From NCBI GenBank assembly GCA_963762735.1, contig CAVXMG010000003.1, positions 349,045 through 413,044 on the forward strand: a DNA stretch of 64,000 bases, in the 5' to 3' direction. The position numbers were made by a program, and so were the translations under genes. The notes under the pieces were generated by a model that worked only from the letters and a program-made list of their open reading frames with translations, searched no databases and was not told the DNA's origin. The stretch is from DASXKD01 sp963762735. GTDB lineage: Bacteria; Actinomycetota; Actinomycetes; Streptosporangiales; Streptosporangiaceae. This document shows positions 33,327 to 42,664 of the stretch, piece by piece (position 1 is the first letter of the stretch; each line of letters begins with the position of its first letter).

Positions 33327-35207
33327 GTGGCTATCCCAACTGCCGCCAAGACGGACATTGATCTCAAGCTAGCCGGTGAGCTCGCCCAGCAGCTGCGTGT
33401 TGACTCCGTACGGTCGAGTACATCCGCCGGGTCGGGTCACCCGACTTCGAGCATGTCGGCCGCGGACCTGCTGGCCGTCCTCGTCGGTCGGCATCTTCGG
33501 TATGACTGGGACGAGCCGGCCAACCCGGCCAACGATCACCTGATCTTCTCCAAGGGCCATGCGTCGCCTCTGCTCTACTCGGTCTACAAGGCTGTAGGGG
33601 TCGTCTCTGAAGCTGAGCTCATGACCGGCTACCGCCGCTTCGGGTCCCGGCTCGAGGGTCATCCGACCCCGGTGCTGCCCTGGGTCGACGTGGCGACCGG
33701 CTCGCTCGGTCAGGGACTGCCCGACGCCGTCGGGGTCGCGCTTGCTGGCAAGTACCTCGACGAGTCCCCGTTCCGGGTCTGGGTCCTGTGTGGTGACAGC
33801 GAGATGGCCGAAGGCTCGATCTGGGAAGCCCTCGACAAGGCCTCGCACTACAAGCTGTCCAATCTCATCGCCATGGTGGACGTCAACCGGCTCGGGCAGC
33901 GGGGGCCGACCGAGCTGTCCTGGGATTTGGAGACCTACAGCCGCCGTGCGTCGGCGTTTGGCGCCCGCGTCTTCACCATCGACGGCCACGACGTGGCTGA
34001 GATCGACCGGGCCATGGCACACGCGAGCGACATCACCGGCGACCAGCCGACTGTCATCCTCGCCCGGACCATCAAGGGCCGCGGCTTCTCCGAGGTCGAG
34101 GACCGGGAGGGCTGGCACGGCAAGCCGTTCCCACCGGAAATGGCCGAGCGCGCGATCATTGAGCTCGGCGGGGAGCGCGACCTCATCGTGCGCGGTCCGA
34201 AGCCAGATCAGGCCGCGGCAGCGGGCCGCGCGGGGGAGGCTAGCGCGGCGGTGAAGCTGCCGGGCTACACCGTCGGGGACAAGGTCGCTACGCGCAAGGC
34301 CTACGGCCAGGCGCTGGCTGCTCTCGGCGCCCGCCGCGATGTGGTGGCCATGGACGGCGAGGTGAGTAACTCGACCTACGCCGACGAGTTCGCGCGCGAG
34401 TATCCCGAGCGCTACTTCGAGATGTACATCGCCGAGCAGCAACTGGTGGCCGCCGCCGTCGGCTTCAGCGTACGGGGCTACCGGCCGTTCGCCTCGACGT
34501 TCGCGGCCTTCCTGACCCGCGCCTACGACTTCATCCGGATGGCCGCCATCTCGCAAGCCAACATACGCCTGGTCGGCTCGCACGCAGGCGTCGAGATCGG
34601 CGCCGATGGCCCCTCGCAGATGGCGCTGGAGGACCTGGCCATGATGCGCGCCGTTCAGGGCTCGACTGTCCTGTACCCGAGCGACGCCACCAGCACGGCT
34701 GCACTCGTGCAGGCCATGGCCGACCGGGACGGCGTCGTTTACATGCGCACGACGCGCGGCGCCTACCCGGTCCTGTACGCGGCTGGGGAAGCATTCCCGG
34801 TCGGCGGCGCCAAGGTGCTGCGCGCCAGCGACGAGGACCAGGTCACGCTGATCGGGGCAGGCGTGACCCTACATGCCTGCCTCGCCGCTGCCGACCAGCT
34901 CAAGGCCGACGGCCTCCGCACACGAGTCATCGATCTGTACTCCGTCAAGCCAATCGACACTGACACGCTGACCGCGGCTGCCGCAGCCACTGGCGGCAGG
35001 CTGGTAGTCGCCGAGGATCATCACCCAGAGGGCGGCCTCGGGTCCGCTGTCGTCGACGCGCTAACCGGCGCAGGGTGTGCCGACCTGACCGTGCGGCACC
35101 TGGCAGTTTCCGAGCTGCCCGGGTCGGGGACCAGCGAGGAACTGCTCGACGCGGCCCACATCAGCGCCAGACACATCGCGGCTGCTGCCCGCAGCCTGGT
35201 CGCCTAG
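33327..35207 (+). CDS. tkt: Transketolase
   Basis: 626 aa from GTG 33327 with a textbook ribosome site AAGGAGG (33315-33321). It transfers two-carbon units in the non-oxidative pentose-phosphate pathway using thiamine diphosphate. Marks: start STSAGSGHPTSSMSAADLLA; FSKGHASPLLYSVYKAVGVV; ThDP/Mg site WVLCGDSEMAEGSIWEALDK (GDS in place of the usual GDG); the second-half Glu in YIAEQQLVAAAVGFSVRGYR; and the C-terminal RTRVIDLYSVKPIDTDTL block. It is shorter than E. coli TktA (~663). It has the 'transketolase-like, actinobacterial' form seen in stand-alone copies. No other pentose-phosphate genes are in the operon. Confidence 0.93.
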   Translation: MAIPTAAKTDIDLKLAGELAQQLRVDSVRSSTSAGSGHPTSSMSAADLLAVLVGRHLRYDWDEPANPANDHLIFSKGHASPLLYSVYKAVGVVSEAELMTGYRRFGSRLEGHPTPVLPWVDVATGSLGQGLPDAVGVALAGKYLDESPFRVWVLCGDSEMAEGSIWEALDKASHYKLSNLIAMVDVNRLGQRGPTELSWDLETYSRRASAFGARVFTIDGHDVAEIDRAMAHASDITGDQPTVILARTIKGRGFSEVEDREGWHGKPFPPEMAERAIIELGGERDLIVRGPKPDQAAAAGRAGEASAAVKLPGYTVGDKVATRKAYGQALAALGARRDVVAMDGEVSNSTYADEFAREYPERYFEMYIAEQQLVAAAVGFSVRGYRPFASTFAAFLTRAYDFIRMAAISQANIRLVGSHAGVEIGADGPSQMALEDLAMMRAVQGSTVLYPSDATSTAALVQAMADRDGVVYMRTTRGAYPVLYAAGEAFPVGGAKVLRASDEDQVTLIGAGVTLHACLAAADQLKADGLRTRVIDLYSVKPIDTDTLTAAAAATGGRLVVAEDHHPEGGLGSAVVDALTGAGCADLTVRHLAVSELPGSGTSEELLDAAHISARHIAAAARSLVA

Positions 35208-35441
35208 CCTGCAGGGAATCTCGGCGCTGGTCGGGCGAGACGCGGGCCGTCCGAGGCGACCGGGCCGGTCTCTGACAAGGACTGATCCGTCGTCGCGGGC
35301 CCTCCGCACATCGGAAGATCCGGTCGACCTCCCGGCTCTGCGTCTGCCGTGCTGAGCTGCCCTGACGCTCAGTTCGATAGCGGGTATGAGTCAGCAACCG
35401 CAGACGGGGACCGGCCCAGCCCCGCGTGTTAGCGTGCGAGC

Positions 35442-36227
35442 GTGGCTGCTGGTGAAGCTCGGGCGACCTCCTTCGGCCAGGTGGCGGGCGATTATGACCG
35501 GGTGCGGCCCGGTCCGCCGGACGAGGCACTGGACTGGCTGGTCCCCCAGAACTGCGAGATCGTCGTCGATATCGCTGCTGGCACGGGACTTTTCACCCGG
35601 GCGCTGCAGCGCAGGGTCGCACACGTCATCGCCGTTGAGCCCGACGACCGGATGCGCGCGGTGCTGGCAGCCCGCTCCCCTGGCGTCCGCGCCGTCGCGG
35701 GCTGGGGCGAGGCTATCCCGATTCCGGACGCGAGCGCGGACGGGGTATTCGTCTCGTCAGCGTGGCACTGGCTGGATCCTGGCCGGGCCGTCCCCGAGAT
35801 CGCCCGGGTGCTGGGTGACGGAGGCCGGCTGGGAGTGATCTGGACAAGCCGGGATCGCCGGGTGGACTGGGTGGCCGAGCTCGATATGCTCCGCAGGCCG
35901 CACGCCGTCCAGTCGGCCGGGGACGCCAGATCGCAGCTGCGCCGCCGGCACGAGGTCACGCTGCCCGGCGGCGCTCCGTTCGAGAACATCGCCAGCGCGT
36001 CGTTCGCGTTCGTTCGGACGATGACGGTCGACGACGCCGTCGACTGGCTGGCCACTTATAGCGGCCTCATCACGGCACCCGCCGGGGAACGGGCAGCCGG
36101 GCTGGCCTGCGCGCGCGAAGCGCTGCTGCGGCGGGCCAACGAGGACGGGGTGATCGAGATCCCGATGCGGTCCACCTGCTGGCGGGCGGATCGTGTGCAC
36201 CGTCCAGCATCCGGCCGGCCGCTATAG
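35442..36227 (+). CDS. Class I SAM-dependent methyltransferase
   Basis: 261 aa from GTG 35442. It opens with SFGQVAGDYDRVRPGPPDEA, the usual start of Methyltransf_11/25 enzymes of the actinobacterial 'trans-aconitate-like' group. Motif I is EIVVDIAAGTGLFTRALQRR, then VIAVEPDDRMRAVLA and a WHWLDPGRAVPEIARVLGDG block. The C-terminal half includes RRRHEVTLPGGAPFENI and a helix cap. Substrate unknown. A degraded flavoprotein fragment follows directly and overlaps its end. Confidence 0.85.
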   Translation: MAAGEARATSFGQVAGDYDRVRPGPPDEALDWLVPQNCEIVVDIAAGTGLFTRALQRRVAHVIAVEPDDRMRAVLAARSPGVRAVAGWGEAIPIPDASADGVFVSSAWHWLDPGRAVPEIARVLGDGGRLGVIWTSRDRRVDWVAELDMLRRPHAVQSAGDARSQLRRRHEVTLPGGAPFENIASASFAFVRTMTVDDAVDWLATYSGLITAPAGERAAGLACAREALLRRANEDGVIEIPMRSTCWRADRVHRPASGRPL

Positions 36228-36540
36228 TCCTGCAAGCGCGCATCGAGGAGATCCTGGAGAGCCGCCTTGCCGAACTCGGCGGCGAGCTGCGCCGGGACTG
36301 GCGGCTGATCGGCGTCGAGCAGGACGACGAGGGGGAGTCTCGGTTCACAGACCCCCGAATGCTGCGGGCGCGCTATCTGGTCGGGCCGACGGCGGACCCA
36401 GCACCGTGCGCAGGCACTACCTCCGGCGGGCATCTGCTCTCCGGCTTGCCGACGACGAACGGCGTGAACCTGTCCTGCGGCGGGGCGGTCGCCGGATGGT
36501 TCACGATCACGCCGTGGTCCCGGCGGTGTGCGGATAGGGT
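36215..36540 (+). pseudogene. Fragment of FAD-dependent aromatic monooxygenase (PheA/TfdB family)
   Basis: An internal piece only. RIEEILESRLAELGGELRRD and WRLIGVEQDDEG are the stretch preceding the flavin DG motif. The motif itself, YLVG[A]DGGPSTVRR, appears when one G is restored in the GGG at ~36386; as given, the frame breaks there. The Rossmann GxGxxG start and the whole C-terminal substrate domain are missing. The end meets the tricorn gene's GTG at 36547. This is a true truncated remnant, not just a frameshift. Confidence 0.7.
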
Positions 36541-36546
36541 CGGCGA

Positions 36547-39500
36547 GTGGCCGAATCGTGTTACCTGCGCTATCCGCACGTTGCAGGCGATCTGATCACA
36601 TTCGCGGCTGAGGACGATGCCTGGCTCGCCTCGCTGAGCGAGGCGGCAGACGGCCGTGGCACCCGGGCGTGGCGGCTGACTGCTGACCAGGCCCCGGTGC
36701 TGCATCCACGGCTGAACCCGTCAGCTACGCACGTCGCCTGGACCTCGACTCGCGACGGCTCCCGGTCGCTCGGGCATGGCGCCGCCCGCGAGGCATATGC
36801 GGTGCCTGCTGAGGGCGGCCCGGTCACAAGGCTCACTTACTGGGGGGACCGGTTCGCGACCGTGCGCGGCTGGGTCAGCGACGACAAGGTGCTCGTGCTC
36901 AGCCGGACCGGCCAGCATTCCAGCATGAAGACCTGGGCGTTCGCGGTGCCACTGAGCGGACCGGCTCGTCGGCTCGACTACGGGCCGGCGGGCGACGTCG
37001 CGGTCCGCGACGGTGCCGTGCTGGTTGGCAGCGCCATGAACTTCGAGCCGACCGAGCCGGCCAAATGGAAGCGTTACCGCGGTGGTGCCGGTGGGAAGAT
37101 CTGGTACTCGCCGGACGGCTCGCACTACACGCGGATCTTCGCCGACGTGGGTAACAACCTGGTGAACCCCATGTTCGTCGGACCCCGGGTCGTGTTCCTG
37201 TCGGACCACGAGGGGACCGGCGCGCTCTACTCCGGGCTCCCGGACGGCACGGACCTGCGCCGGCACACCGACCTCGGCCACTACTACGCCCGGCACGCGA
37301 CGACCGACGGCCAGCGCGTGGTCTACCAGCGGGCCGGGGTGATCTGGATGCTCGAGTCGCTCGACGCCGAGCCGGTGCGCCTGGACATACGGCTCAGTGG
37401 CGTCCGCTCCGGGCGGGCCTCCTATCCGGTGTCCGCGAAGTCGCAGCTGGGCTCGTTCACGCTTGATTCCACCGGCCGGGTACTTGGCGCCGAGGTCCGC
37501 GGTACCGTGCACTGGCTGCCCGGCCGGGACGGGCCAGCCCGGGCACTGCTCGCCGAGCCAGGCGTGCGCGGCCGGCTTCCGGTGGTCATCCCCGGCACGG
37601 ACGCGGTTGCCTGCGCGTCGGATAACGGCGGCGAAGACGGTCTGGACGTGATCCCCGCTGATGGCCCGGCTGCGAGGCGGATCGGGCACGGCGAGTTCGG
37701 CCGGATCCTGGAGCTGGCGGTGACGCCGGACGGGCGCACGGCAGCGGTCGCATGCGCCGACGGTCGGCTGCTGACCGTGGCGCTGGATGGCGAGCCGGTA
37801 ATCACCGAGATCGCGCGCGGCACCAACGCAGAGGTCGCGGGCCTGGCATTCTCTCCCGACTCAGCCCTGCTCGCCTGGTCGCAGCCGTGGCGGCCCGAAC
37901 GCGGTGCCTCGCAGATACGGCTGGCCCGGCTGGCCGACGGCACCGTAACCGACGTGACCCCGCCCCGGTTCGACGACACCTCGCCGGCGTTCACCCTGGA
38001 CGGCAAGTACCTGGCGTTCCTGTCGAACCGCACCTTCGACCCGGTCTACGACGCGCACCACTGGGATCTCGGGTTCCTGCCCGGGGTCCGGCCGTACCTC
38101 GTGCCGCTGCTGGCCACGACGCCATCGCCGTTCGCTCCGGAGCTGAGCGGCCGTCCGGCAGAACCGGAAGGTCCCGGAGAGGTCCCCGCGACCGTCGGTC
38201 TCGACGTCGCCGGGCTGGCCGAGCGGATCGTGCCGTTCCCCGTAGCGGCTGGACGCTACGACAAGCTCCGCGCGGTCAAGGACGGCGTGGTATGGCTGGA
38301 ACTGCCGCGCGCCGGGGAGCTCGGTGAGACCCTGATCGGCGCGGCCGAGGAGCACGCGACATCCCGGCTAGTCCGCTATGACCTGGCTCAGCGCAGCCGC
38401 TCGGTCGAGGTCGGGGCCCTGGACGACTACGCGGTCTCCGCCGACGGGTCCCGGCTGGCTTACCGGAGTGCGGAGTCGCTGGAGATCAAGCCGACCGGCT
38501 TGGACGAGGTTGTCAGCGTCGATCTGGACCGGATCCGGGTGACGGTCGAACCGCCGGCCGAGTGGACACAGATGTACCACGAGACGTGGCGGCTGATGCG
38601 GGACAACTTCTGGCGCGCCGACATGGCCGGGGTCGACTGGGCCGCGATGCGCGACCGCTACCGGCCGCTGCTTGACCGCATCGGCTCCACCGATGACCTG
38701 CACGATCTGCTGTGGGAGCTGCAGGGCGAGATGGGCACCTCGCACACCGGGGTGCTGCCGCCGGGCCCGGGCGCTGACCCGGCGCTGGCTCAGGGCCTGC
38801 TCGGCGCCGACGTCGAGCGCACTGAGGACGGGACCTGGCAGATCGCGCGGATCCTGCCCGGCGAGTCGTCGGTGATCGGCGCGCGCTCCCCGCTGGCCGC
38901 CCCGGGGGTCGCCGCGGCGCCGGGCGATCTCATCATCGCGGTGGACGGGCGGCCGGTGGACCCGGACCTCGGCCCGAACGCGCTGCTGGCTGGCAAGGCC
39001 GACAAGCCGGTCGAGCTAACTCTCCGGCGCGACGGAGCGGACCGGCGGGCTGTCGTGGTTCCGCTGGCGAGCGAGCACGCGGCCCGCTATTACGATCTGG
39101 TCGCCCGGCAGCGGGCAGCGGTCCGCGAGGCCTCCGGCGGGCGGCTCGGCTACCTGAACATCCCGGACATGATGGCTCGGGGCTGGGCGGATTTCCACCG
39201 GGACCTGTACACCGAATTCCGGCGAGACGGCCTGATCGTGGATTTGCGGGACACGCAGGGCGGCGACGCTGGGCAGCTGGTGGCCGAGAAGCTCGCCCGG
39301 CGCGTCATCGGCTGGAACGTGTCCCGATACGAGGAGCCGTCGACCTACCCGGCCGATGCACCGCGCGGGCCGATCGTAGCGATCACGGACGAGTACGCGA
39401 GTTCCGGCGGCGATATCGTGATCCAGGCGCTGAAGTCCTACGGCATCGCGACCGTGGTCGGCACCCGTACCTGGGGCGGCGTGCGCGGCGTTGACTTCAA

Positions 39501-39723
39501 GTACAAGCTGGTCGATGGGACCCTGGCGGCGCAGCCGAAGTACGCTTATTGGTTTGCCGACGTCGGCTGGGCGGTGGAGAACCACGGCGTGGATCCGGAC
39601 GTCGAGGTGACAATCGCGCCGCACGACTGGGCCGCGGGCCGCGATCCTCAGCTCGACACCGCCGTCCGGCTGGCATTGCAGGCGCTGGAGGGGCGCCCGC
39701 CCGCCGCTCCGCCCGCGGTCTGA
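36547..39723 (+). CDS. Tricorn-type S41 peptidase
   Basis: 1058 aa from GTG 36547. Large protease that finishes protein breakdown after the proteasome. Architecture: N-terminal beta-propeller repeats (~1-560; e.g. VTRLTYWGDRFATVRGWVSD, YLAFLSNRTFDPVYDAHHWD), a tricorn C1 part (~650-760), a PDZ domain (~765-850; IARILPGESSVIGARSPLAA) and an S41 core (~860-1040). Catalytic candidates: His in GEMGTSHTGV (~731), nucleophile Ser in TDEYASSGGDIVIQALKSY (~952), oxyanion region TRTWGGVRGVDF. Full length and intact. Cytoplasmic (no signal peptide). It stands alone without peptidase cofactors. Confidence 0.92.
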   Translation: MAESCYLRYPHVAGDLITFAAEDDAWLASLSEAADGRGTRAWRLTADQAPVLHPRLNPSATHVAWTSTRDGSRSLGHGAAREAYAVPAEGGPVTRLTYWGDRFATVRGWVSDDKVLVLSRTGQHSSMKTWAFAVPLSGPARRLDYGPAGDVAVRDGAVLVGSAMNFEPTEPAKWKRYRGGAGGKIWYSPDGSHYTRIFADVGNNLVNPMFVGPRVVFLSDHEGTGALYSGLPDGTDLRRHTDLGHYYARHATTDGQRVVYQRAGVIWMLESLDAEPVRLDIRLSGVRSGRASYPVSAKSQLGSFTLDSTGRVLGAEVRGTVHWLPGRDGPARALLAEPGVRGRLPVVIPGTDAVACASDNGGEDGLDVIPADGPAARRIGHGEFGRILELAVTPDGRTAAVACADGRLLTVALDGEPVITEIARGTNAEVAGLAFSPDSALLAWSQPWRPERGASQIRLARLADGTVTDVTPPRFDDTSPAFTLDGKYLAFLSNRTFDPVYDAHHWDLGFLPGVRPYLVPLLATTPSPFAPELSGRPAEPEGPGEVPATVGLDVAGLAERIVPFPVAAGRYDKLRAVKDGVVWLELPRAGELGETLIGAAEEHATSRLVRYDLAQRSRSVEVGALDDYAVSADGSRLAYRSAESLEIKPTGLDEVVSVDLDRIRVTVEPPAEWTQMYHETWRLMRDNFWRADMAGVDWAAMRDRYRPLLDRIGSTDDLHDLLWELQGEMGTSHTGVLPPGPGADPALAQGLLGADVERTEDGTWQIARILPGESSVIGARSPLAAPGVAAAPGDLIIAVDGRPVDPDLGPNALLAGKADKPVELTLRRDGADRRAVVVPLASEHAARYYDLVARQRAAVREASGGRLGYLNIPDMMARGWADFHRDLYTEFRRDGLIVDLRDTQGGDAGQLVAEKLARRVIGWNVSRYEEPSTYPADAPRGPIVAITDEYASSGGDIVIQALKSYGIATVVGTRTWGGVRGVDFKYKLVDGTLAAQPKYAYWFADVGWAVENHGVDPDVEVTIAPHDWAAGRDPQLDTAVRLALQALEGRPPAAPPAV

Positions 39724-39836
39724 CCAGGCGACTTCACAAGCATCACGCGCTTGGGGTTGGAGAACTCCATTGAGGTCACGGCCAGCGCATTGAGCGCGGC
39801 AAAGCTCCTCGCATAAGTCGCTCGGACCAAGGCTTT

Positions 39837-40120
39837 CGTTTCATCTTCACGACGAGACGAGTGCTCTTGCTCTGGCTCGAACGGATGAGGAACGATCCGG
39901 CCGCCACGGGCCCGCACGAGTGGCATGGCTGGAGGGACCCTGGAGCGCAGCGGCGGCAGTGGGCCGAGTCGGGACTGCTCACCGACAGCGGTGGGACACT
40001 GATGGTGATCTGCGGCACCGGGCAGATCGGCGCTATGTCTTGGCGCAAGGCCCCGACCGGGCAGATCTCGTACTGCTGGGCCATCGGGATCGTGCTGGCA
40101 CCGGAGTGCGGCACATTGAG
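39837..40120 (+). pseudogene. GNAT acetyltransferase remnant, both ends missing
   Basis: Frame from about 39837 reads LLLWLERMRNDPAATGPHEW, HGWRDPGAQRRQWAESGLLT, GQIGAMSWRKAPTGQISYCW and AIGIVLAPEC. Relatives continue at that point with the acetyl-CoA loop (R/Q-x-x-G-x-G/A). Here the sequence jumps at ~40115-40120 into unrelated DNA that leads into the ABM gene. The N-terminal start is also absent. It is a decayed gene truncated exactly at motif A and cannot bind acetyl-CoA. Confidence 0.6.
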
Positions 40121-40159
40121 TGCGAGCATGGCGTCACGAGTACCTGGGAGGCAGGGAGC

Positions 40160-40468
40160 ATGTTCGGTCTGTGCGTGCGGTTCACATGCAAGGACCAGAC
40201 CAGCGCCGAGGCGTACGACCGGCTGGTCGCCGAGACCATCGAGGCCATCAAGGTCCACGAGCCCAGAACTCTCGTCTACGCCTCCCATCTGGTGGACGGG
40301 CAGCCATTGCAGCGAATCTTCTATGAGCTGTACCGCGACGAGGATGCCTTCCACGCCCACGAAGCGGCACCGCACATACGCCGCTACCTCGATGAGCGAG
40401 ACCAGTACCTGGCCAGCACCGAAGTTGACTGGCTGACCCTGCAAACCGGCAAGGGCACCGGCGGGTGA
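40160..40468 (+). CDS. Antibiotic-biosynthesis-monooxygenase (ABM) fold protein, putative quinol monooxygenase
   Basis: 102 aa from ATG 40160 (upstream GGGAG). One ferredoxin-like ABM domain: FGLCVRFTCKDQTSAEAYDR, TIEAIKVHEPRTLVYASHLV, QRIFYELYRDEDAFHAHEAA, PHIRRYLDERDQYLAST. The HEPRTLVYASH...FHAHEAAPHI spacing is family-typical. Members act as dimers that oxidise quinols or phenols, or have other small-molecule roles. Unknown substrate. It lies just beyond the GNAT remnant. Confidence 0.8.
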   Translation: MFGLCVRFTCKDQTSAEAYDRLVAETIEAIKVHEPRTLVYASHLVDGQPLQRIFYELYRDEDAFHAHEAAPHIRRYLDERDQYLASTEVDWLTLQTGKGTGG

Positions 40469-40600
40469 GCACACCGTCTTGCCGGCGAGCCCTCGGCCGG
40501 AAGACCTGGGCGAACAGGGATTCGCCGCGAGCATGGCCATCCCCAGCCCCTGCAGCAGCAGACTTCGGCGCCGCGGAACTGTCGTACCTCACGCGGACAA

Positions 40601-40611
40601 TGTCAATGACA
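40601..40611. promoter_or_regulatory. Perfect palindrome TGTCAATGACA before a small gene
   Basis: 5-1-5 dyad 37 bp upstream of ATG 40649, in the only non-coding stretch before that gene; a possible TetR-type half-site pair. Confidence 0.35.
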
Positions 40612-40648
40612 GCGCCCGACAGGGTGGTCCGCAACCGAGGAGGATGTC

Positions 40649-40843
40649 ATGCACCCGGTGATTACCCAGGCGATCGCCGCGGAACGGGCCAGGGAGTTCC
40701 GCGCAGATGCGGCCGCGGCGGGGCGCGCCCGCCAGCTCCGCCGCTCCGCGCACGCGCGGCTGCTCAGGCGGTCCCCACGTGGCGGTCCCGGCCCGGCCCT
40801 GCTGGCAGCGGCCCGGCCGCTGCGCGGCGCGAGATCAGCCTGA
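40649..40843 (+). CDS. Small basic helical protein (64 aa)
   Basis: MHPVITQAIAAERAREFRAD opens the protein, then arginine- and alanine-rich helices, RQLRRSAHARLLRRSP. A strong ribosome site GAGGAGG (40637-40643) lies before the ATG. Short MHP-starting helical proteins of this type are common in actinobacteria and uncharacterised. The C-terminus (ALLAAARPLRGARSA) is low complexity. Very basic: nucleic-acid binding is possible but unproven. Confidence 0.6.
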   Translation: MHPVITQAIAAERAREFRADAAAAGRARQLRRSAHARLLRRSPRGGPGPALLAAARPLRGARSA

Positions 40844-41189
40844 CCCTGTTTTGGCGTATTCGCCATCACGAAGAACCGGTGAGCCATCTGCAGTCCCAGC
40901 ATCCAGCCGCCGAGAGGCGGCTGATTACCAAACGTGACGCAAGATCACCACGAAGCTCGACGTGCCGCTAGCGCCTGCCGAATCTGGCGCGATCCTCGCA
41001 GCGGCCGAGAGATTTGCGTCGGCCGCTCCGATTGACCTGTTATGAGTGCCGCGGCTCCAGACGTGCACCATGGGGCACGGACCAGCGAGTGGCTGCCGTC
41101 ACCAGGGCCAGTACAGCATGGGCTGAACGTGGGCATAGCGGATATTGCCGGTCGGCGCGTCAGCGCTACGGGTCCGCCGCCTTTCGATC
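40844..41189. other. No gene recognised
   Basis: 346 bp with mixed base composition and broken open frames in every direction. It lies between the small protein and the LuxR remnant and looks like decayed coding DNA. I see no promoter or repeat worth naming. Confidence 0.4.
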
Positions 41190-41335
41190 TTCGCTGCGGG
41201 ACAATGCGCCGCGTAGTGCCGCCCTCGAGGTGACGCCGAGTTTCGGGAAGATCTGGTACAGGTGTGTGGCGATCGTGCGGTGCGACAGGTGCAGCCGCTA
41301 GCTTTCTAACCTCCGCGCCTAGGGCGGCGGCAATC
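41190..41335 (-). pseudogene. LuxR-type HTH remnant
   Basis: Minus strand: LHLSHRTIATHLYQIFPKLG followed by VTSRAALRGALSR is the recognition helix and dimer helix of a LuxR/LAL C-terminal HTH. The first HTH helix survives in another frame as AEVRKLAA. The ~10 residues normally between them (G-L-T/S-N-x-E-I-A-x-R) are deleted. No ATPase or receiver domain lies upstream. It is similar to the HTH of the LAL regulator at 15651. Confidence 0.65.
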
Positions 41336-41462
41336 GGCGGCAATCGCTTCGACGGCTTGAGCTGATGATCAGTTGACTATCGCAGTCGGGGCGCCGATTG
41401 CCCCGTTCTGAACGCGTGACGGCGGCTTGATCCTCGCGGTCGAGGGTGGCACGATCGCCGAG

Positions 41463-42592
41463 GTGAGCACAGCGTTGCGGGAGCTGTTGATTCATCACGT
41501 TGACGCCGGCACAATTCCTGGCGGGGTCGCGCTCTTGGGTGCGGGGAACGCCGAGGTGGTCACCGCTGGCGTGGCGTCGATCGGCGGCGGTCCTATGGGC
41601 GAGGACGCGATCATGCGGATCCAGTCCATGACCAAGGTGATTACGTCGGTCGCCGCGCTGCGTCTTGTGGAGGCAGGGCGTCTCGAGCTCGACCGGAGTC
41701 TGGTGGACTGGCTGCCGGAGCTCGCTGACCGTCAGGTGCTGCGCGGTCCAACGGCTGAGCTCGACGACACCGTGCCGGCTCGCCGAGCCATCACGCTTCG
41801 CCACCTCCTGACCAATACCTCCGGGTACGGCATGGTGATCGAGGCTTCGCCGCTGCAGCGGGCGATGGCCGCGAACGGCACTGAGGCCGGCCCGGAGCCA
41901 CCGTCGATGGGCGCTGACGAGTGGCTGCGTCGCCTGACGGAACTTCCGCTAGCGTTCCAGCCGGGCGAAGGATGGCGCTATCACCATTCGTTGGGCGTGC
42001 TCGGCATTCTCATCTCGCGGGTGACGGGCCGCCCGCTCGGTAAGCATCTGGCCGAGGACCTTTTCGGGCCGCTCGGGATGACCGACACCGCGCTGTGGGT
42101 GGCGGAGGGCAAGCTGGACCGGCTGCCGGCGGCTTACCGGCACGGTGACGAGGGACTCGTGGAGACCGAGCCTGCCGGTGGCGGTTTCTACGCAGGGCCG
42201 CCGTCGTTCGACGTCAGCCACGTGAGCTCGTCTCCACCGCACCGGACTATCACCGCTTCGCCCGGATGCTTGCCGAAGGAGGGCGAGTCAACGGGCAACC
42301 GATGATCTCACCTGATCACCTACAGCAGATGGCCAGCGACCAAGTGCCGGCGGGGTGCAAGACCGCGGATAGCTTCTTCCCGGGGTTTTGGGACGGCATG
42401 GGATGGGGTTTTGGCGTGGCCGTGAAGACAGAGGGATCCCAGCGCGGCCGCATCGGCTGGTCCGGCGGGCTGGGTACAGACTTCTTCGTCGACCCAGACG
42501 GCACGGTCGGCATCCTCCTCACTCGAGTGGAGATGGGTGAGAACATGTGGTCGCTGGTCGCGCAGTTCCAGTCGCTGCACGAGCCGTCATGA
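41463..42592 (+). pseudogene. Serine hydrolase (beta-lactamase/EstB class C-like), one frameshift
   Basis: Start GTG 41463; a TTG at 41427 is also open. Frame 1 holds VDAGTIPGGVALLGAGNAEV, MRIQSMTKVITSVAALRLVE (S-M-T-K nucleophile motif), ITLRHLLTNTSGYGMVIEAS, and YHHSLGVLGILISRVTGRPL (the Y-x-S/N position). The shift is near 42221: one more G in CACGTGAGC gives SHGELVSTAPDYHRFARML, and the second frame runs to 42592 with WDGMGWGFGVAVKTEGSQRG and RIGWSGGLGTDFFVDP (the HTGG-like WSGG). Complete ~375 aa when joined. Role: esterase, D-aminopeptidase or beta-lactamase-like; undecided. Confidence 0.82.
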
Positions 42593-42664
42593 TCGGCCGA
42601 CGGTAACCCCACGCTTGCACGCTGCCAGTACGCGCAGGAACGATTCAGGGGCCGGCGGCCGTGG

